Position numbers and translations under genes: made by a program
Part shown: piece after piece, positions 43,714 through 54,136 of the stretch
Layout: the number at the start of each line of letters is the position of its first letter
Position numbering within the stretch: position 1 is the stretch's first letter
The notes under the pieces: model-generated
The model's input: the letters and a program-made list of their open reading frames with translations, nothing else
Told to the model about the DNA's origin: nothing
Database searches by the model: none
Source of the DNA: Spirochaetales bacterium
GTDB taxonomy: Bacteria > Spirochaetota > Spirochaetia > SZUA-6
Direction: 5' to 3'
Length of the DNA: 64,000 bases
Assembly (NCBI GenBank): GCA_027021365.1
Contig: JALUUM010000032.1
Span: 1-64,000, forward strand

Positions 43714-45969
43714 ATGTCAGACATCGATAAAAAGGAGAAAAAACTCTTCGGAACCTTTTCCGGCGTGTTTGTTCCCTCATTCGAGGCGATACTGGGCGCC
43801 GTACTCTTTCTTATCCTGCCCATGCTGACCGGTGTAATGGGCCTGGGAAAGATGGCTATGATTATCCTCTTGTCCAACACGGTTACACTTGCCACGGCTT
43901 TCTCTATTTCGGACTGTGCTACCAATATCGAGAGGATAGGTGCTGGTGGCATGTATGCAGTGGCAAGACGTTCCCTCGGCCGGGCTTTCGGTGGTTCGAT
44001 AGGAATACAGCTCTTCCTTGCCCAATCTGCCTCCATTGGTTTCTATGCGATAGGTTTTGCAGAACCTCTTCAGAACATCCTTATTAAGCTTCCGGTGGTC
44101 AGCAGGTATCTCTCATCCTTCGATGTACTTACACAGAAACAGTTCATTGCAACGATAATAGCCCTGATAGCCTTCATCTCTGCAATAATAGGGGCGAATT
44201 TCGTCTCCAAGATACAGATGGTGATATTTGCCGTGCTGATAATCTCGGTAGGTTCCATATTGATAACCCCCCTTCTCGGAGAACCGCCCGGGGGAAGCGC
44301 TACGAGGATTTTTACAGGAAGTATCAATTTGGAAGGTATTACCGGATTCATGGGCTTCTGGGCTGCATTTGCCGCATTCTTTCCCGCTGTCACGGGAATA
44401 GATGCGGGTGTTGGAATGAGTGGTAACCTTAAAGATCCGCGCAGCTCGCTTTCCAGGGGAACATTCATCTCTATCGGTGTTACCTTTGTCGTATATCTGG
44501 CGGTAGCCTTCGTATTCTCACTGATAAATCCCGAGCTGTTGAAGACAAGGCCGGACGGGGTTGTTCCCTCTGTTGTGGATATATTTTCTTCCTACCCGAT
44601 TATTCCCGTTCTCCTTCTTACCGGTATTCTCGTTGCAACAGGTTCTTCTGCTCTTGCATATTTCCTTACCGCACCGAGAACGGCACAGGCACTGGCGCAG
44701 GACAAGATTCTGCCGAAGCAGCTCTACTTTCTGGCAAAGGACATGAAGAGAGGGGGAAAGGAACCGCGCCTTGCTACGATAGCTGCCCTCCTGGTGATTC
44801 TGCCCGTGATATGGTCGGGCAACGTCACCCAGGCTTCCACCGTGGTAGGTATCAGTTTTCTCATCGTCTACGGATGGGTCAATTTTGCCGCCTTCCTCGA
44901 GAGGATAAGCGGAAATCCGAGTTTCAGGCCCACCTCTCACGGACACTGGGCCATTTCCCTGTACGGATTTATCGTATGTATGGGAATAATTGCCCTCTTC
45001 AATATCTGGGTAGGTCTGGGGGTCATAGTTTCCCAGTCCCTGATCTTTTATCTCCTCCTGCGGTACAAGTCGCAGAACAAGCTCGAAGGAGTCTGGTGGG
45101 GGGTGATCTTTACCGCTCTGACAAAGGTGCTCGACAGGATGAAGAGAATTGCTCAGGGAAGCAAGAACTGGAGGCCTATTGTTGCCGTTTTCAGTTTTTT
45201 CGACAAACCGGAAGAAACTTTTTCGACTGTGAGGATGGGTGAGAGAATTGCCCATTATCAGGGCCTTACCATGTACAATATAATAAAGCCGGAAAAGGTC
45301 GAAGATACCGATGTAAAGTACCCCGAAGAGGCAAAGATTATCGAGGTGAGGGACGAAGATTACGACGATGTCATACTGTCCATCCTTCAAGCAGCACTGC
45401 CGGGAGGATTGCATATAAATACCGCTCTTTTTCCCATAGATTCGAGATTGAATTACATAGAGTTGATTGAAAGGATGATACGTGCCGAGATAAATATTCT
45501 TCTCTACATGCATGGTATTCCCAAGGCAGAGAGTGACGGGAGAATCGATGTCTGGTGGAAGGGCGAGGAGAACGGAAACCTAATGGCCCTGTTAGCGTAC
45601 ATAATAAACCGGACAGATATTCGTGAGGGAAAGGGAGAGAAGAAAATACGACTTATAAGAAAATTGAATAATAACGAGGATTTGCATGCTGCCAGGGCAG
45701 AGATGGAGAACCTCTTGGTGCGTGCACGATTGACAGGCGAGGTGCTTATACTTCAAAATGATGAGAAACCGATAAACGAGAATATAAGGGACTACTCCAG
45801 GGATTCGATTTTGATACTAATGGGCATTCCGGGAGAGAAGAAGGAGGGAATTGCAAAGCTCTTTTCACTGGATAGGATATTCTTCACCAGGGAAATAGAG
45901 AGATTTACCGGATTACCTCCCGTTTTGTTCGTAAAGGCATCGAAGATAATAGACCTATTCGAGGAATAG
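43714..45969 (+). CDS. APC-superfamily transporter, cation-chloride cotransporter-like
   Basis: 751 residues. About twelve transmembrane helices (25-470) begin with FSGVFVPSFEAILGAVLFL, where the unwound helix 1 lies. A soluble C-terminal domain of about 250 residues follows (MYNIIKPEKVEDTDVKYPEEAK ... FVKASKIIDLFEE). This architecture is that of SLC12-like bacterial transporters rather than small amino-acid permeases. The likely substrate is K+/Na+ with Cl- or an amino acid; not decidable. The C-terminal domain may regulate gating. The next gene starts 2 bp after the stop. Confidence 0.82.
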   Translation: MSDIDKKEKKLFGTFSGVFVPSFEAILGAVLFLILPMLTGVMGLGKMAMIILLSNTVTLATAFSISDCATNIERIGAGGMYAVARRSLGRAFGGSIGIQLFLAQSASIGFYAIGFAEPLQNILIKLPVVSRYLSSFDVLTQKQFIATIIALIAFISAIIGANFVSKIQMVIFAVLIISVGSILITPLLGEPPGGSATRIFTGSINLEGITGFMGFWAAFAAFFPAVTGIDAGVGMSGNLKDPRSSLSRGTFISIGVTFVVYLAVAFVFSLINPELLKTRPDGVVPSVVDIFSSYPIIPVLLLTGILVATGSSALAYFLTAPRTAQALAQDKILPKQLYFLAKDMKRGGKEPRLATIAALLVILPVIWSGNVTQASTVVGISFLIVYGWVNFAAFLERISGNPSFRPTSHGHWAISLYGFIVCMGIIALFNIWVGLGVIVSQSLIFYLLLRYKSQNKLEGVWWGVIFTALTKVLDRMKRIAQGSKNWRPIVAVFSFFDKPEETFSTVRMGERIAHYQGLTMYNIIKPEKVEDTDVKYPEEAKIIEVRDEDYDDVILSILQAALPGGLHINTALFPIDSRLNYIELIERMIRAEINILLYMHGIPKAESDGRIDVWWKGEENGNLMALLAYIINRTDIREGKGEKKIRLIRKLNNNEDLHAARAEMENLLVRARLTGEVLILQNDEKPINENIRDYSRDSILILMGIPGEKKEGIAKLFSLDRIFFTREIERFTGLPPVLFVKASKIIDLFEE

Positions 45970-45971
45970 TT

Positions 45972-46385
45972 ATGCAAGATGAAGAGATAAAACAGTTCAT
46001 AGAGGAAAAGGAAAGAATAAGAAAACTGGTGGGAAGGATAGGCGGCAAACCCACAAGGGGAGAAAAGACGATAAATATCCTCTTTATAATTTTCGTCATT
46101 GCCGCCTTTATCCTCGCACTGATATACGAAGGCTTTCCCCGCCTTATCTCCATAGAGGTTGGAATCTTTCTCGTTTCATTGAAGATAGCCTATTTTCTAA
46201 ATAACGAGGCAAAGGTGAATCACTTCGAGTTCTGGGTTTTGTCCTCTCTGGAGTGGAGGATGAACGATGTGGTCAAGAGGCTGGATAACCTGGAAAAGAT
46301 GATAAAAGCACTCGATGCGGGCAAATCCGGCGAAGCAGATGGCATAGAGAGAAAGGTTGAATCCAATGTGGAGGAGAGCAGGTAA
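45972..46385 (+). CDS. Small two-helix membrane protein with coiled coil
   Basis: 137 residues. Two transmembrane helices (about 38-75) with a charged N-terminus; the C-terminal tail (WRMNDVVKRLDNLEKMIKAL) is a short coiled coil. Packed between the transporter (2 bp) and the DUF362 gene (TAATG overlap), so it is probably a subunit or regulator of the transporter. Family not recognised. Confidence 0.72.
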   Translation: MQDEEIKQFIEEKERIRKLVGRIGGKPTRGEKTINILFIIFVIAAFILALIYEGFPRLISIEVGIFLVSLKIAYFLNNEAKVNHFEFWVLSSLEWRMNDVVKRLDNLEKMIKALDAGKSGEADGIERKVESNVEESR

Positions 46386-47551
46386 TGTCGAAAGTCGTTC
46401 TAGTAAGATGCTCATCTTATGACAGAACCGAAGTTTTCGAGGCTCTTTCCAGGGGATTTGAACTTTTCGGAGATATGGAGCTTTCCCTTCCTGATGATGG
46501 TGATATCCTTCTGAAACCGAACCTTCTGGCACCGGATCCGCCTGAAAAGGGTTCTACCACTCACCCCGTGCTTTTTCATGCAGTTGGAAGGTACCTCAAA
46601 GAGCGGGGATATAAAAGACTGTCCTACGGTGATTCCCCCGTGGTGGGAACGGGACTTCTAGTTGCAAAGAAGAACGGAATACAGAGAGAGGCCCTTGAAC
46701 TCGGTATAGATTATACGGAGCTTGGCGAAGGGAGAGAGGTGCACGTTGAGGGTGCAAGGCAGAACCCCCGCTTTACCGTTGCAAACCAGGTACTCGATGC
46801 CAGTGCTCTCGTCAACCTTCCCAAACTTAAAACCCATGGCCTTACGAGGATTACCGGCGCACTTAAGAATGTCTTTGGTACGATACCGGGTCTGTTGAAG
46901 CCTGAACTTCATGTGAAACTGAAGGACCCCGTCCTGTTTGCCCGCATGATTATAGATTTGAATATGGTGGTAAAGAGTAACCTCGTGGTGATGGATGCGA
47001 TAGAATCGATGGAGGGTAACGGGCCAAGAAACGGCCGCATAGTGAAGACGGGATTTATTCTGATTTCAGACGACCCGGTGGCAGCGGATGCCGTAGGTGC
47101 CAGGGTTATGGGTGTGGAACCCTACAGCATTCCGTTGCTCAAGGAAGCAGAGGAAGCAGGCCTCGGCACAGTTTCCGATGAGAAAATAGAGCTCATCGGT
47201 GATCCAATCGATGAGTTCAAGGTAAAGGTATTCGAGCTTTCACCCGATTCAAGACAGAGCTGGGAGTTCTCTCCCCTTGCAGGGTGGATAAGGAATGCCA
47301 TAATACCCCGGCCTGTGATAGATGCCGGGATGTGCACGAAATGTGGAATCTGTGTGACAGCCTGTCCCGTAAAACCCAAGGCCCTTGTTCAGGAGAAAAA
47401 TAACGACGGGAAAAAGGGTGTGCCCGTTTTCGATTACAATCTTTGTATAAGGTGTTACTGTTGCCAGGAGAGTTGCCCCGAAGGTGCCATCTCGATAATG
47501 GTTCCCCTTACGGGGAGGTTTCTCTATGGCTTCAAGGCAAGGCTGAAATAG
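46385..47551 (+). CDS. DUF362 protein with two 4Fe-4S clusters
   Basis: 388 residues. The N-terminal DUF362 domain (about 1-275; ILLKPNLLAPDPPEKGSTTH, VNLPKLKTHGLTRITGALKN) precedes a ferredoxin-like part with CTKCGICVTACPV and CIRCYCCQESCPEG, each CxxCxxCxxxCP, ligating two 4Fe-4S clusters. Function is unknown; such proteins are common in anaerobes and often lie near redox or membrane genes. It overlaps the preceding stop and shares an operon with the ion transporters. Confidence 0.88.
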   Translation: MSKVVLVRCSSYDRTEVFEALSRGFELFGDMELSLPDDGDILLKPNLLAPDPPEKGSTTHPVLFHAVGRYLKERGYKRLSYGDSPVVGTGLLVAKKNGIQREALELGIDYTELGEGREVHVEGARQNPRFTVANQVLDASALVNLPKLKTHGLTRITGALKNVFGTIPGLLKPELHVKLKDPVLFARMIIDLNMVVKSNLVVMDAIESMEGNGPRNGRIVKTGFILISDDPVAADAVGARVMGVEPYSIPLLKEAEEAGLGTVSDEKIELIGDPIDEFKVKVFELSPDSRQSWEFSPLAGWIRNAIIPRPVIDAGMCTKCGICVTACPVKPKALVQEKNNDGKKGVPVFDYNLCIRCYCCQESCPEGAISIMVPLTGRFLYGFKARLK

Positions 47552-47568
47552 ACTTAAGCAGGAAGATT

Positions 47569-48579
47569 ATGGGAATCATTCCTCAGAATATATTTGTAAA
47601 TATAGCCGTTGCTCTTGCCAGTTTTTACGTGCTAACAAAGAGTGCGGATTATCTGGTAGATGGCTCTGTAGGTATTGCATACAAGCTCCGCGTGCCAACT
47701 ATCATTATAGGAATAGTCCTTGTAAGTCTTGCTACCACTTCACCGGAGTTCACCGTATCGGTACTATCCTCATTCAGGGGAAAACCGGAGATAGCCCTGG
47801 GCAATGCCCTTGGTTCGGTGATTGCCGACAACCTCCTTGCACTTGCCCTGGGAGCTGTAGTTGCCCCTGTTGCGATAAAAGTGCATTCAGGAGTTTTGAA
47901 GACAGCGGGCATCTTCCTTGTAGGAGCATCCGTGCTTGCCTTCCTCATGAGCATTAATGGGACCATATCCCGAATAGAGGGGGGAATTCTTCTTCTTCTG
48001 ATGGCCGGTTATCTTGGCCTCGTAGTCGTAACTGAAAAGAGAAGAAAAAAGGCCGCGCTCATCTTGAAAAGTGAAGAGGATGTGGAAGAAGAGGTAAAGG
48101 AGCATGTCAAGCCCGGTTCTCTGGGAATGCAGTTCTTGAGGTTCTTTGCGGGAGTAGCCGGTGTAATAATTGCCAGTGAATTTTTAATTGATTCTGCCGT
48201 ATTCATTGCCCGTTATGCAGGTATTTCAGAGGCGATAATCGGTCTAACCATGATTGCGATAGGCACCTCACTTCCCGAGATAGTCACCTGCATAGTTTCT
48301 GCAAAGAAGGGCTACGGAGACATTGCCGTAGGGGACATCATAGGTGCCGATATCATGAACATACTGTGGATAGTGGGAACGGCATCTGTTGTTAAGCCGA
48401 TTACCGTGGAGAAAAAGATAATATACTTTGCCTTTCCCTGGTCGATACTGGCCATTCTGGTGATGCTCCTCTTCATGAGAATGGGCTACAAGCTGGAGAA
48501 GTGGAAGGGAGTGGTTTTTCTTGCCCTCTATGGAGTTTACATAGCACTTGCGATTCATCTGTTCTATTTTCCTGCCTGA
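47569..48579 (+). CDS. Ca2+/cation antiporter (CaCA family, YrbG-like)
   Basis: 336 residues from ATG 47569; the open frame to 47443 overlaps the DUF362 gene and is not a plausible start. Ten or so helices in two inverted halves, each with an alpha-repeat: SLATTSPEFTVSVLSSFRGKPEIALGNALGSV and IGTSLPEIVTCIVSAKKGYGDIAVGDIIGAD, which carry the ion-binding Glu/Asp residues. It exchanges Ca2+ (or K+) with Na+ or H+ at the inner membrane. It closes the ion-transport cluster that begins at 43714. Confidence 0.9.
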   Translation: MGIIPQNIFVNIAVALASFYVLTKSADYLVDGSVGIAYKLRVPTIIIGIVLVSLATTSPEFTVSVLSSFRGKPEIALGNALGSVIADNLLALALGAVVAPVAIKVHSGVLKTAGIFLVGASVLAFLMSINGTISRIEGGILLLLMAGYLGLVVVTEKRRKKAALILKSEEDVEEEVKEHVKPGSLGMQFLRFFAGVAGVIIASEFLIDSAVFIARYAGISEAIIGLTMIAIGTSLPEIVTCIVSAKKGYGDIAVGDIIGADIMNILWIVGTASVVKPITVEKKIIYFAFPWSILAILVMLLFMRMGYKLEKWKGVVFLALYGVYIALAIHLFYFPA

Positions 48580-48623
48580 TTGACAACCGATTGATGCCGG
48601 TTGACAAATACCTGTGAAAAAAC

Positions 48624-48650
48624 TTGACGGCTGTCAAATTGACTTATTAT
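48624..48650 (+). promoter_or_regulatory. TTGAC palindrome and possible promoter before grpE
   Basis: TTGACGGCTGTCAA (48624-48637) is a TTGAC/GTCAA inverted repeat; TATTAT at 48645-48650 lies 15 bases after TTGACG. Four TTGAC elements occur within 48580-48645. No CIRCE element is visible, so control of this heat-shock operon may use this palindrome or an alternative sigma factor. Confidence 0.4.
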
Positions 48651-48688
48651 CTTATGAACAAAAGAAAAACAGAGAGGAACAGGTAACG

Positions 48689-49426
48689 ATGTCTTCCGGT
48701 AATGGTAATGGAAAAGAGGGGAAATTGTTAAATTCTCTCTACTCAAAAGAAAGCGAAGAAAATGCCAGAGAAAAAGACATCAAGAGGAATGATATGAAAG
48801 AGACTGGAAAGGAAAAAACGGAGAGAAATACTGAATCCAAAGGTACGACTCACAGAAAGAAAGAAAGCCATGAGCACAGGAAGCTCAAGGAGGAAATAGA
48901 AAAACTGAAAGAAGAAAATGCATCATTAAAGGATCAGCTACTGCGGAAGCAGGCTGATTTCGAGAATTTCAGGAAGAGGATGTTCAGAGAGAGGGAGGAG
49001 GCAATAAAGTACGCCAACTCCAAGTTGCTTCTTGATCTTACGGCTGTAATAGATGACTTCGAGAGGGCAATACAGTCAGCCGAAACATCGAGGGATTTCG
49101 ATTCTTTCTTGAAAGGAGTGAGCCTCATAGAGAAGCAGATGACGAATATGCTTGAAAAGAGGTGGGGTCTTAAAAGGTTTACCTCGCTGGGTGAAACCTT
49201 CGATCCCGAAAAACACGAGGCAATAGCAACGGAAGAATCGGAGGATTACGAACAACCTGTTGTGCTGGAGGACTACCAGAAGGGTTACCTTCTCCATGAC
49301 AGGTTGCTGAGACCTGCAAAGGTAAAAGTGGCAAAACCTGTTGCCGTAATAGATAATACTGCTCCCGGTGAGGGTGGCAGAGAAGAAAGAGAAGATAATG
49401 AGGAAAATAAAGATAAGAATAATTGA
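48689..49426 (+). CDS. grpE: Nucleotide exchange factor GrpE
   Basis: 245 residues from ATG 48689; the earlier part of the frame has no ribosome site and overlaps the promoter region. A long low-complexity Lys/Glu-rich N-terminus (about 1-75), the paired-helix domain [20 protein letters not shown], then the beta domain around [17 protein letters not shown]. It releases ADP from DnaK. It heads the grpE-dnaK-dnaJ operon, 11 bp before dnaK. The tail is acidic. Confidence 0.93.
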   Translation: MSSGNGNGKEGKLLNSLYSKESEENAREKDIKRNDMKETGKEKTERNTESKGTTHRKKESHEHRKLKEEIEKLKEENASLKDQLLRKQADFENFRKRMFREREEAIKYANSKLLLDLTAVIDDFERAIQSAETSRDFDSFLKGVSLIEKQMTNMLEKRWGLKRFTSLGETFDPEKHEAIATEESEDYEQPVVLEDYQKGYLLHDRLLRPAKVKVAKPVAVIDNTAPGEGGREEREDNEENKDKNN

Positions 49427-49437
49427 AGGAGAAAAAA

Positions 49438-51429
49438 ATGGGCAAGATAATTGGAATCGATTTAGGAACGACTAACTCGTGCGTTGCTGTGATGGAAGGA
49501 GGTGAACCTGTCGTTATTCAGAATTCGGAGGGACAGAGAACTACTCCTTCAATAGTGGCTTTTACGAACAAGGGTGAGAGGCTCGTAGGACAGCCCGCCA
49601 AAAACCAGATGATAACGAACCCGGAGAATACTATCTATTCGATAAAGCGTTTCATGGGAAGAAGATTCAATGAGGTAGCAGAAGAAATAAGAATGGTACC
49701 TTACAAGGTGGTAGATGCAGGTAATGATGTCCGGGTAGAAGTAATGGGAAAACAGTATTCGCCTCCTGAAATATCTGCTGCAATACTCCAGAAGATGAAA
49801 AAGACAGCCGAGGATTACCTGGGAGAGACGGTTACCGATGCGGTTATCACTGTTCCGGCATATTTCAACGATGCTCAGAGGCAGGCTACAAAGGATGCCG
49901 GAAGGATCGCCGGGCTCAATGTGAAGAGGATAGTTAATGAACCAACGGCAGCAGCCCTTGCATACGGACTTGGGAAGAACGGCAAGGATGAAAAGATTGC
50001 AGTGTATGACCTCGGCGGAGGCACATTCGATATTTCAATTCTCGAGCTCGGTGACGGCGTGTTCGAGGTAAAATCAACCAATGGTGATACCCATCTCGGA
50101 GGAGACAACTTCGACCAGAGGATAATAGACTGGCTCGTGGAGAGTTTCAAGAAGGATTACGGAATTGATCTCTCCAAGGACAGGATGGCGCTCCAGAGGC
50201 TTAAGGAAGCTGCGGAGAAGGCGAAGATCGAGCTTTCCAGCACCCAGTCCACGGACATCAATCTCCCCTTCATAACAGCCGACGCATCGGGGCCCAAGCA
50301 TCTAAACTACTCTCTTACAAGGGCTAAATTCGAGCAGATGATAAGCGACCTTCTCGAAAAGACGAAACAGCCCTGTTACCAGGCCCTGGAGGATGCAAAG
50401 CTGAAGGCTGCTGACATCGACCAGGTGATTCTCGTAGGAGGTTCTACTAGGATTCCCGCAGTACAGCAGCTTGTCAAAGAGATATTCGGAAGGGAGCCGA
50501 GCAAAGGGGTCAATCCCGATGAAGTGGTTGCAATGGGAGCCGCAATTCAGGGAGGAATCCTTGGCGGCGATGTAAAGGATGTTCTCTTGCTCGATGTCAC
50601 GCCGCTTTCTCTCGGTATAGAGACACTTGGTGGCGTTTTTACCAAGTTGATAGAGAGAAATACGACGATTCCAACGAGGAAAAGTCAGATATTCTCTACG
50701 GCTGCGGACAACCAGACTGCGGTCTCCATTCATGTGCTCCAGGGGGAGAGGGAGCTTGCCAGCCAGAACAGGACTCTGGGAAGGTTCGACCTCGTGGGGA
50801 TACCTCCCGCACCGAGGGGAGTGCCCCAGATAGAGGTTACCTTCGATATCGATGCAAATGGTATAGTGCATGTATCTGCAAAGGACCTTGGTACCGGAAA
50901 AGAGCAGAAGATAAGGATAGAATCATCCTCCGGTTTGACGGAAGAAGAGATTCAGAAAATGATAAAGGATGCCGAACTCCATGCAGAGGAAGACAGGAAA
51001 GAAAAGGAGAGGGTAGAGGCAAGGAACGAGGCCGACAACCTGATATACTCTACCGAAAAATCGCTTAAGGAGTTCGGAAACAAGATAAGCGAGGCCGAAA
51101 GGAAACAGATTCAGGATGCGATAGAGGAACTTCGCAAAGTACTGGATTCGAAGGATACGGCACTCATCCGGGAGAAGATGGAGGCTTTGAAACAGGCTTC
51201 CTTCAAGCTGGCAGAAGAAGTCTACAAGAATGCAGGTGCCCAGGCCGGAGGGGCAGGTGGTGCCGGAGCTGCTGGCGCAGCCGGTTCGGCGGGAGCCGGA
51301 GCAGGGGCTGCAGGAGGAGCCGGTGCAGGGAATTCATCCGGTGACGGTTCCGGAGGAAGCGGAAAGGCTTCCGGAAATGTAGAGGATGTCGACTACGAGG
51401 TAGTTGACGACGACGACACAAAAAAGTAA
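49438..51429 (+). CDS. dnaK: Chaperone DnaK (Hsp70)
   Basis: 663 residues from ATG 49438, AAGGAGA upstream. ATPase domain (about 1-385) with [35 protein letters not shown] and [17 protein letters not shown]; substrate domain with [19 protein letters not shown]. After the lid comes an Ala/Gly/Ser-rich linker of about 55 residues, much longer than usual, ending in the conserved acidic tail [11 protein letters not shown]. It works with GrpE and DnaJ encoded on either side. Confidence 0.97.
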   Translation: MGKIIGIDLGTTNSCVAVMEGGEPVVIQNSEGQRTTPSIVAFTNKGERLVGQPAKNQMITNPENTIYSIKRFMGRRFNEVAEEIRMVPYKVVDAGNDVRVEVMGKQYSPPEISAAILQKMKKTAEDYLGETVTDAVITVPAYFNDAQRQATKDAGRIAGLNVKRIVNEPTAAALAYGLGKNGKDEKIAVYDLGGGTFDISILELGDGVFEVKSTNGDTHLGGDNFDQRIIDWLVESFKKDYGIDLSKDRMALQRLKEAAEKAKIELSSTQSTDINLPFITADASGPKHLNYSLTRAKFEQMISDLLEKTKQPCYQALEDAKLKAADIDQVILVGGSTRIPAVQQLVKEIFGREPSKGVNPDEVVAMGAAIQGGILGGDVKDVLLLDVTPLSLGIETLGGVFTKLIERNTTIPTRKSQIFSTAADNQTAVSIHVLQGERELASQNRTLGRFDLVGIPPAPRGVPQIEVTFDIDANGIVHVSAKDLGTGKEQKIRIESSSGLTEEEIQKMIKDAELHAEEDRKEKERVEARNEADNLIYSTEKSLKEFGNKISEAERKQIQDAIEELRKVLDSKDTALIREKMEALKQASFKLAEEVYKNAGAQAGGAGGAGAAGAAGSAGAGAGAAGGAGAGNSSGDGSGGSGKASGNVEDVDYEVVDDDDTKK

Positions 51430-51470
51430 ACATAGGTAACATACCACATCAAAAATAAGCAGGTGCATCA

Positions 51471-52601
51471 TTGGCTAAGAGAGATTATTACGAAGTCCTT
51501 GGAGTCCCCAAGGGGGCTTCCAAGGACGAGATTAAAAAGGCATATAGAAAACTTGCAATAAAGTATCATCCCGACAAGAATCCTGGTGACAAAGAAGCCG
51601 AAGAGAAGTTCAAAGAGGCGACGGAAGCTTACGAGGTGCTTGCCGATGACAAGAAGCGGCAGGCATACGACCAGTTCGGTTTTGCCGGTGTAGAGGGGAT
51701 GGGCGGCGGAAGTTACCAGGACTACACAAATATATTCAGAGACTTCGAGGATATTTTCGGGGATTTCAGCGGATTCTTCGATTCCTTCTTCGGCGGAGGA
51801 AGGAGAAGGCGTTCCTCGTATACTCGAAGTTCAGCACAGCGTGGTTCCGATTTAAGGTACGATCTCGAGATTCCCTTTCTCGATGCGGTTTTCGGTACTC
51901 AGGTAGAGATATCCTTCACCCGTAACGAGGCATGCCCGGCATGTCACGGGACCGGCACGGAATCGGGAAGCGGAAGAAAGATTTGTCCCACCTGTGGTGG
52001 AAGCGGCCAGGTAAGGAGGAGCTCCGGTTTCTTCTCCATAGCTACAACCTGTCCTACCTGTAACGGCGAGGGAGAAATAATAGAAAATCCCTGCAAGGTA
52101 TGCGGCGGCACTGGCCTCGTAAGGAAGAAGAAAAAACTAAAGGTAAAGATTCCTGCGGGAATCGAGAACGGAAAGAGGATAAGTATCCCCGGCCAGGGTG
52201 ACAGCGGTGTAAACGGCGGGCCTCCGGGAGACCTGTATGTTTACATACATGTTCTGCCACACGACTATTTCGAGCGTGACGGGTACGATGTTTACTGTGC
52301 AATACCTGTTTCGATAACTCAGGCTGCCCTGGGATCAGAGATTCTCGTTCCCACGCTCGAGGGAAAGAGGGCACGCGTAAAGATTCCTCCCGGGACACAG
52401 ACGGGAAAGATGCTCAGGCTAAAGAATGAGGGGATTCCCCATCTTCATAATAGTCACAGGCGCGGAGATATGTACATAAAATTGATAGTACAGGTACCAA
52501 CGAAACTTTCTTCCCGCGCAAAAGAACTACTAAAAGAATTGGCCAGTGTGAATGGCGAGAATCATTCTCCCAATCCCATAAAGTTGTCCGATTTGAGGTA
52601 A
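51471..52601 (+). CDS. dnaJ: Chaperone DnaJ (Hsp40, type I)
   Basis: 376 residues from TTG 51471. J domain with YHPDKNPGD (HPD tripeptide), Gly/Phe-rich region with [15 protein letters not shown], four zinc-finger motifs [24 protein letters not shown] and CKVCGGTG, and a C-terminal substrate domain. It delivers clients to DnaK and triggers its ATPase. Last gene of the operon, 41 bp after dnaK. Confidence 0.96.
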   Translation: MAKRDYYEVLGVPKGASKDEIKKAYRKLAIKYHPDKNPGDKEAEEKFKEATEAYEVLADDKKRQAYDQFGFAGVEGMGGGSYQDYTNIFRDFEDIFGDFSGFFDSFFGGGRRRRSSYTRSSAQRGSDLRYDLEIPFLDAVFGTQVEISFTRNEACPACHGTGTESGSGRKICPTCGGSGQVRRSSGFFSIATTCPTCNGEGEIIENPCKVCGGTGLVRKKKKLKVKIPAGIENGKRISIPGQGDSGVNGGPPGDLYVYIHVLPHDYFERDGYDVYCAIPVSITQAALGSEILVPTLEGKRARVKIPPGTQTGKMLRLKNEGIPHLHNSHRRGDMYIKLIVQVPTKLSSRAKELLKELASVNGENHSPNPIKLSDLR

Positions 52602-52665
52602 AGAAAGAAACAATAAAATCTTCAACTCTCTTCAAAATATTGAAATAATATATTAAAATATCTAT

Positions 52666-54009
52666 GTGATTGTTGATATTTTTAACACGCTTGCACTGTT
52701 GGCCATTACACTGGTAATCTTGCGGTTTTTCGGAAGCGTTTCCAGGAAGGAGCATCTGTGGTTTGGGGTCCTACTGCTTGCCTTCTTTTTCCGGATTCTC
52801 TTTGAAAATTCATATCCCCTGCGTTTTTCCTTTTCCATCGTCTTTGTCTGGGCAGGGGGCTGCTACATCTCGTTCATACTCGGCGCAAAAAGAACATGGT
52901 TATGGCATCTTTCCACCTTGGGAGTTTTCATAACGATATTGATATTCTCCGCACTGGGCTATCATCTTAAACCTGCATTCAATGTTTTTTACATTGCCGC
53001 TTTTGGCATGCTATCCGCTTATCCTATATGGCTGATCTTTCTGTATTTCAGACAGACACAGGACTATCTCTTTATGTATTTCTTTATTGTCTCCATTGTC
53101 TGGCTGCTATCATCCTTCTACGAACTCATTATAAGCCTGTACGGTATACCGGACTATCAGCTCCTCTACTGGACTTCAATTCTCTTTATAGGTGGTATTC
53201 TGTACCTTCTTATTGAGGGAGGCTACCTTAAAGGCGAGAGTATGAACGGTTACTCGGCAAAGATAGACATGAAAAACCGCCTGGTGAGCAGTGCCTACTC
53301 GCAGCTCGTGCAGACGGAAAATACTTTGCGGCTTCAGGACAGGCTGGCTGCCATGGGTTTGCTTGCATCGGGTTCCTTGCACGAAATTAAAAACCTGTTG
53401 AATACAATCGGGAACTCGGCACAGTTTGGGAGGAGGGAGAAGAGCGTTAAAAGCAAGGACAGGGCACTGGAACTTATTGCGGAACATGTAAAGCTCGGAA
53501 ATGAAACTGTTTCTCACTTGCTGGAAAAGATTGTTTTCGAGGGAAGGGAAGAGCCGAAGATGGTAAAGCCAAGGGAGGACTTGAAGCTTCTTTACAGGAT
53601 GCTCAGGGTAACCTATCGGGTCCATGACATAAGGGTTATCATGGATTTTCCGTCAGACTTTACTATCTATGTCAGGCGGGGTGAGCTCGAGCAGGTACTG
53701 TTGAACATGGTACGAAATGCCGTGGAATCTTTTGAAAGAAATGGAATAGTGGAGGAAAAAATCATACGTATATCCGGGCATGTCGGTGAGGGAACGGCAA
53801 TTATCGATGTCGAGGACAATGCGGGAGGAATACCGGAGGATCTCGTTCCGAGGATTTTCGAGCCGGCATTCAGTACCTCGGAAGGCTCCGGAAGTAGAGG
53901 CCTTGGCCTCTTTCTTTCGAGAACGCTGGTAGAGAGAAACGGGGGGAGTATTGAATATATCCCCGGGGATAACGGAAGTTGCTTCAGGCTGGTTTTCCTT
54001 GAACGATGA
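52666..54009 (+). CDS. Membrane sensor histidine kinase, orphan
   Basis: 447 residues, GTG start. Seven or so transmembrane helices (about 1-200) resemble a 7TM sensor module. The DHp helix has GSLHEIKNLLNTIGN with the phospho-acceptor His (about residue 240). The ATPase domain has NMVRNAVESFE, DNAGGIPEDLVP and GLGLFLSRTLVERNGG (N, G1, G2 boxes). No response regulator is adjacent, so its partner is elsewhere. The signal is unknown. Confidence 0.9.
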   Translation: MIVDIFNTLALLAITLVILRFFGSVSRKEHLWFGVLLLAFFFRILFENSYPLRFSFSIVFVWAGGCYISFILGAKRTWLWHLSTLGVFITILIFSALGYHLKPAFNVFYIAAFGMLSAYPIWLIFLYFRQTQDYLFMYFFIVSIVWLLSSFYELIISLYGIPDYQLLYWTSILFIGGILYLLIEGGYLKGESMNGYSAKIDMKNRLVSSAYSQLVQTENTLRLQDRLAAMGLLASGSLHEIKNLLNTIGNSAQFGRREKSVKSKDRALELIAEHVKLGNETVSHLLEKIVFEGREEPKMVKPREDLKLLYRMLRVTYRVHDIRVIMDFPSDFTIYVRRGELEQVLLNMVRNAVESFERNGIVEEKIIRISGHVGEGTAIIDVEDNAGGIPEDLVPRIFEPAFSTSEGSGSRGLGLFLSRTLVERNGGSIEYIPGDNGSCFRLVFLER

Positions 54010-54136
54010 AGCCATTTTATATGAGTTTTTCCCAAAAAAAAGCAAGAAATATTTGAAAAATTTGTGCAGGGCTATATAATTTATTTTGTACAAATACTTT
54101 TATCGGAATAGAATAATACATGTAAGGAGGAAAATT

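Noticed and set aside
47443..47568. N-terminal extension of the antiporter inside the DUF362 gene
   Set aside because: It overlaps the ferredoxin-coding end in another frame and lacks hydrophobic or conserved character; ATG 47569 has a purine-rich site before it.
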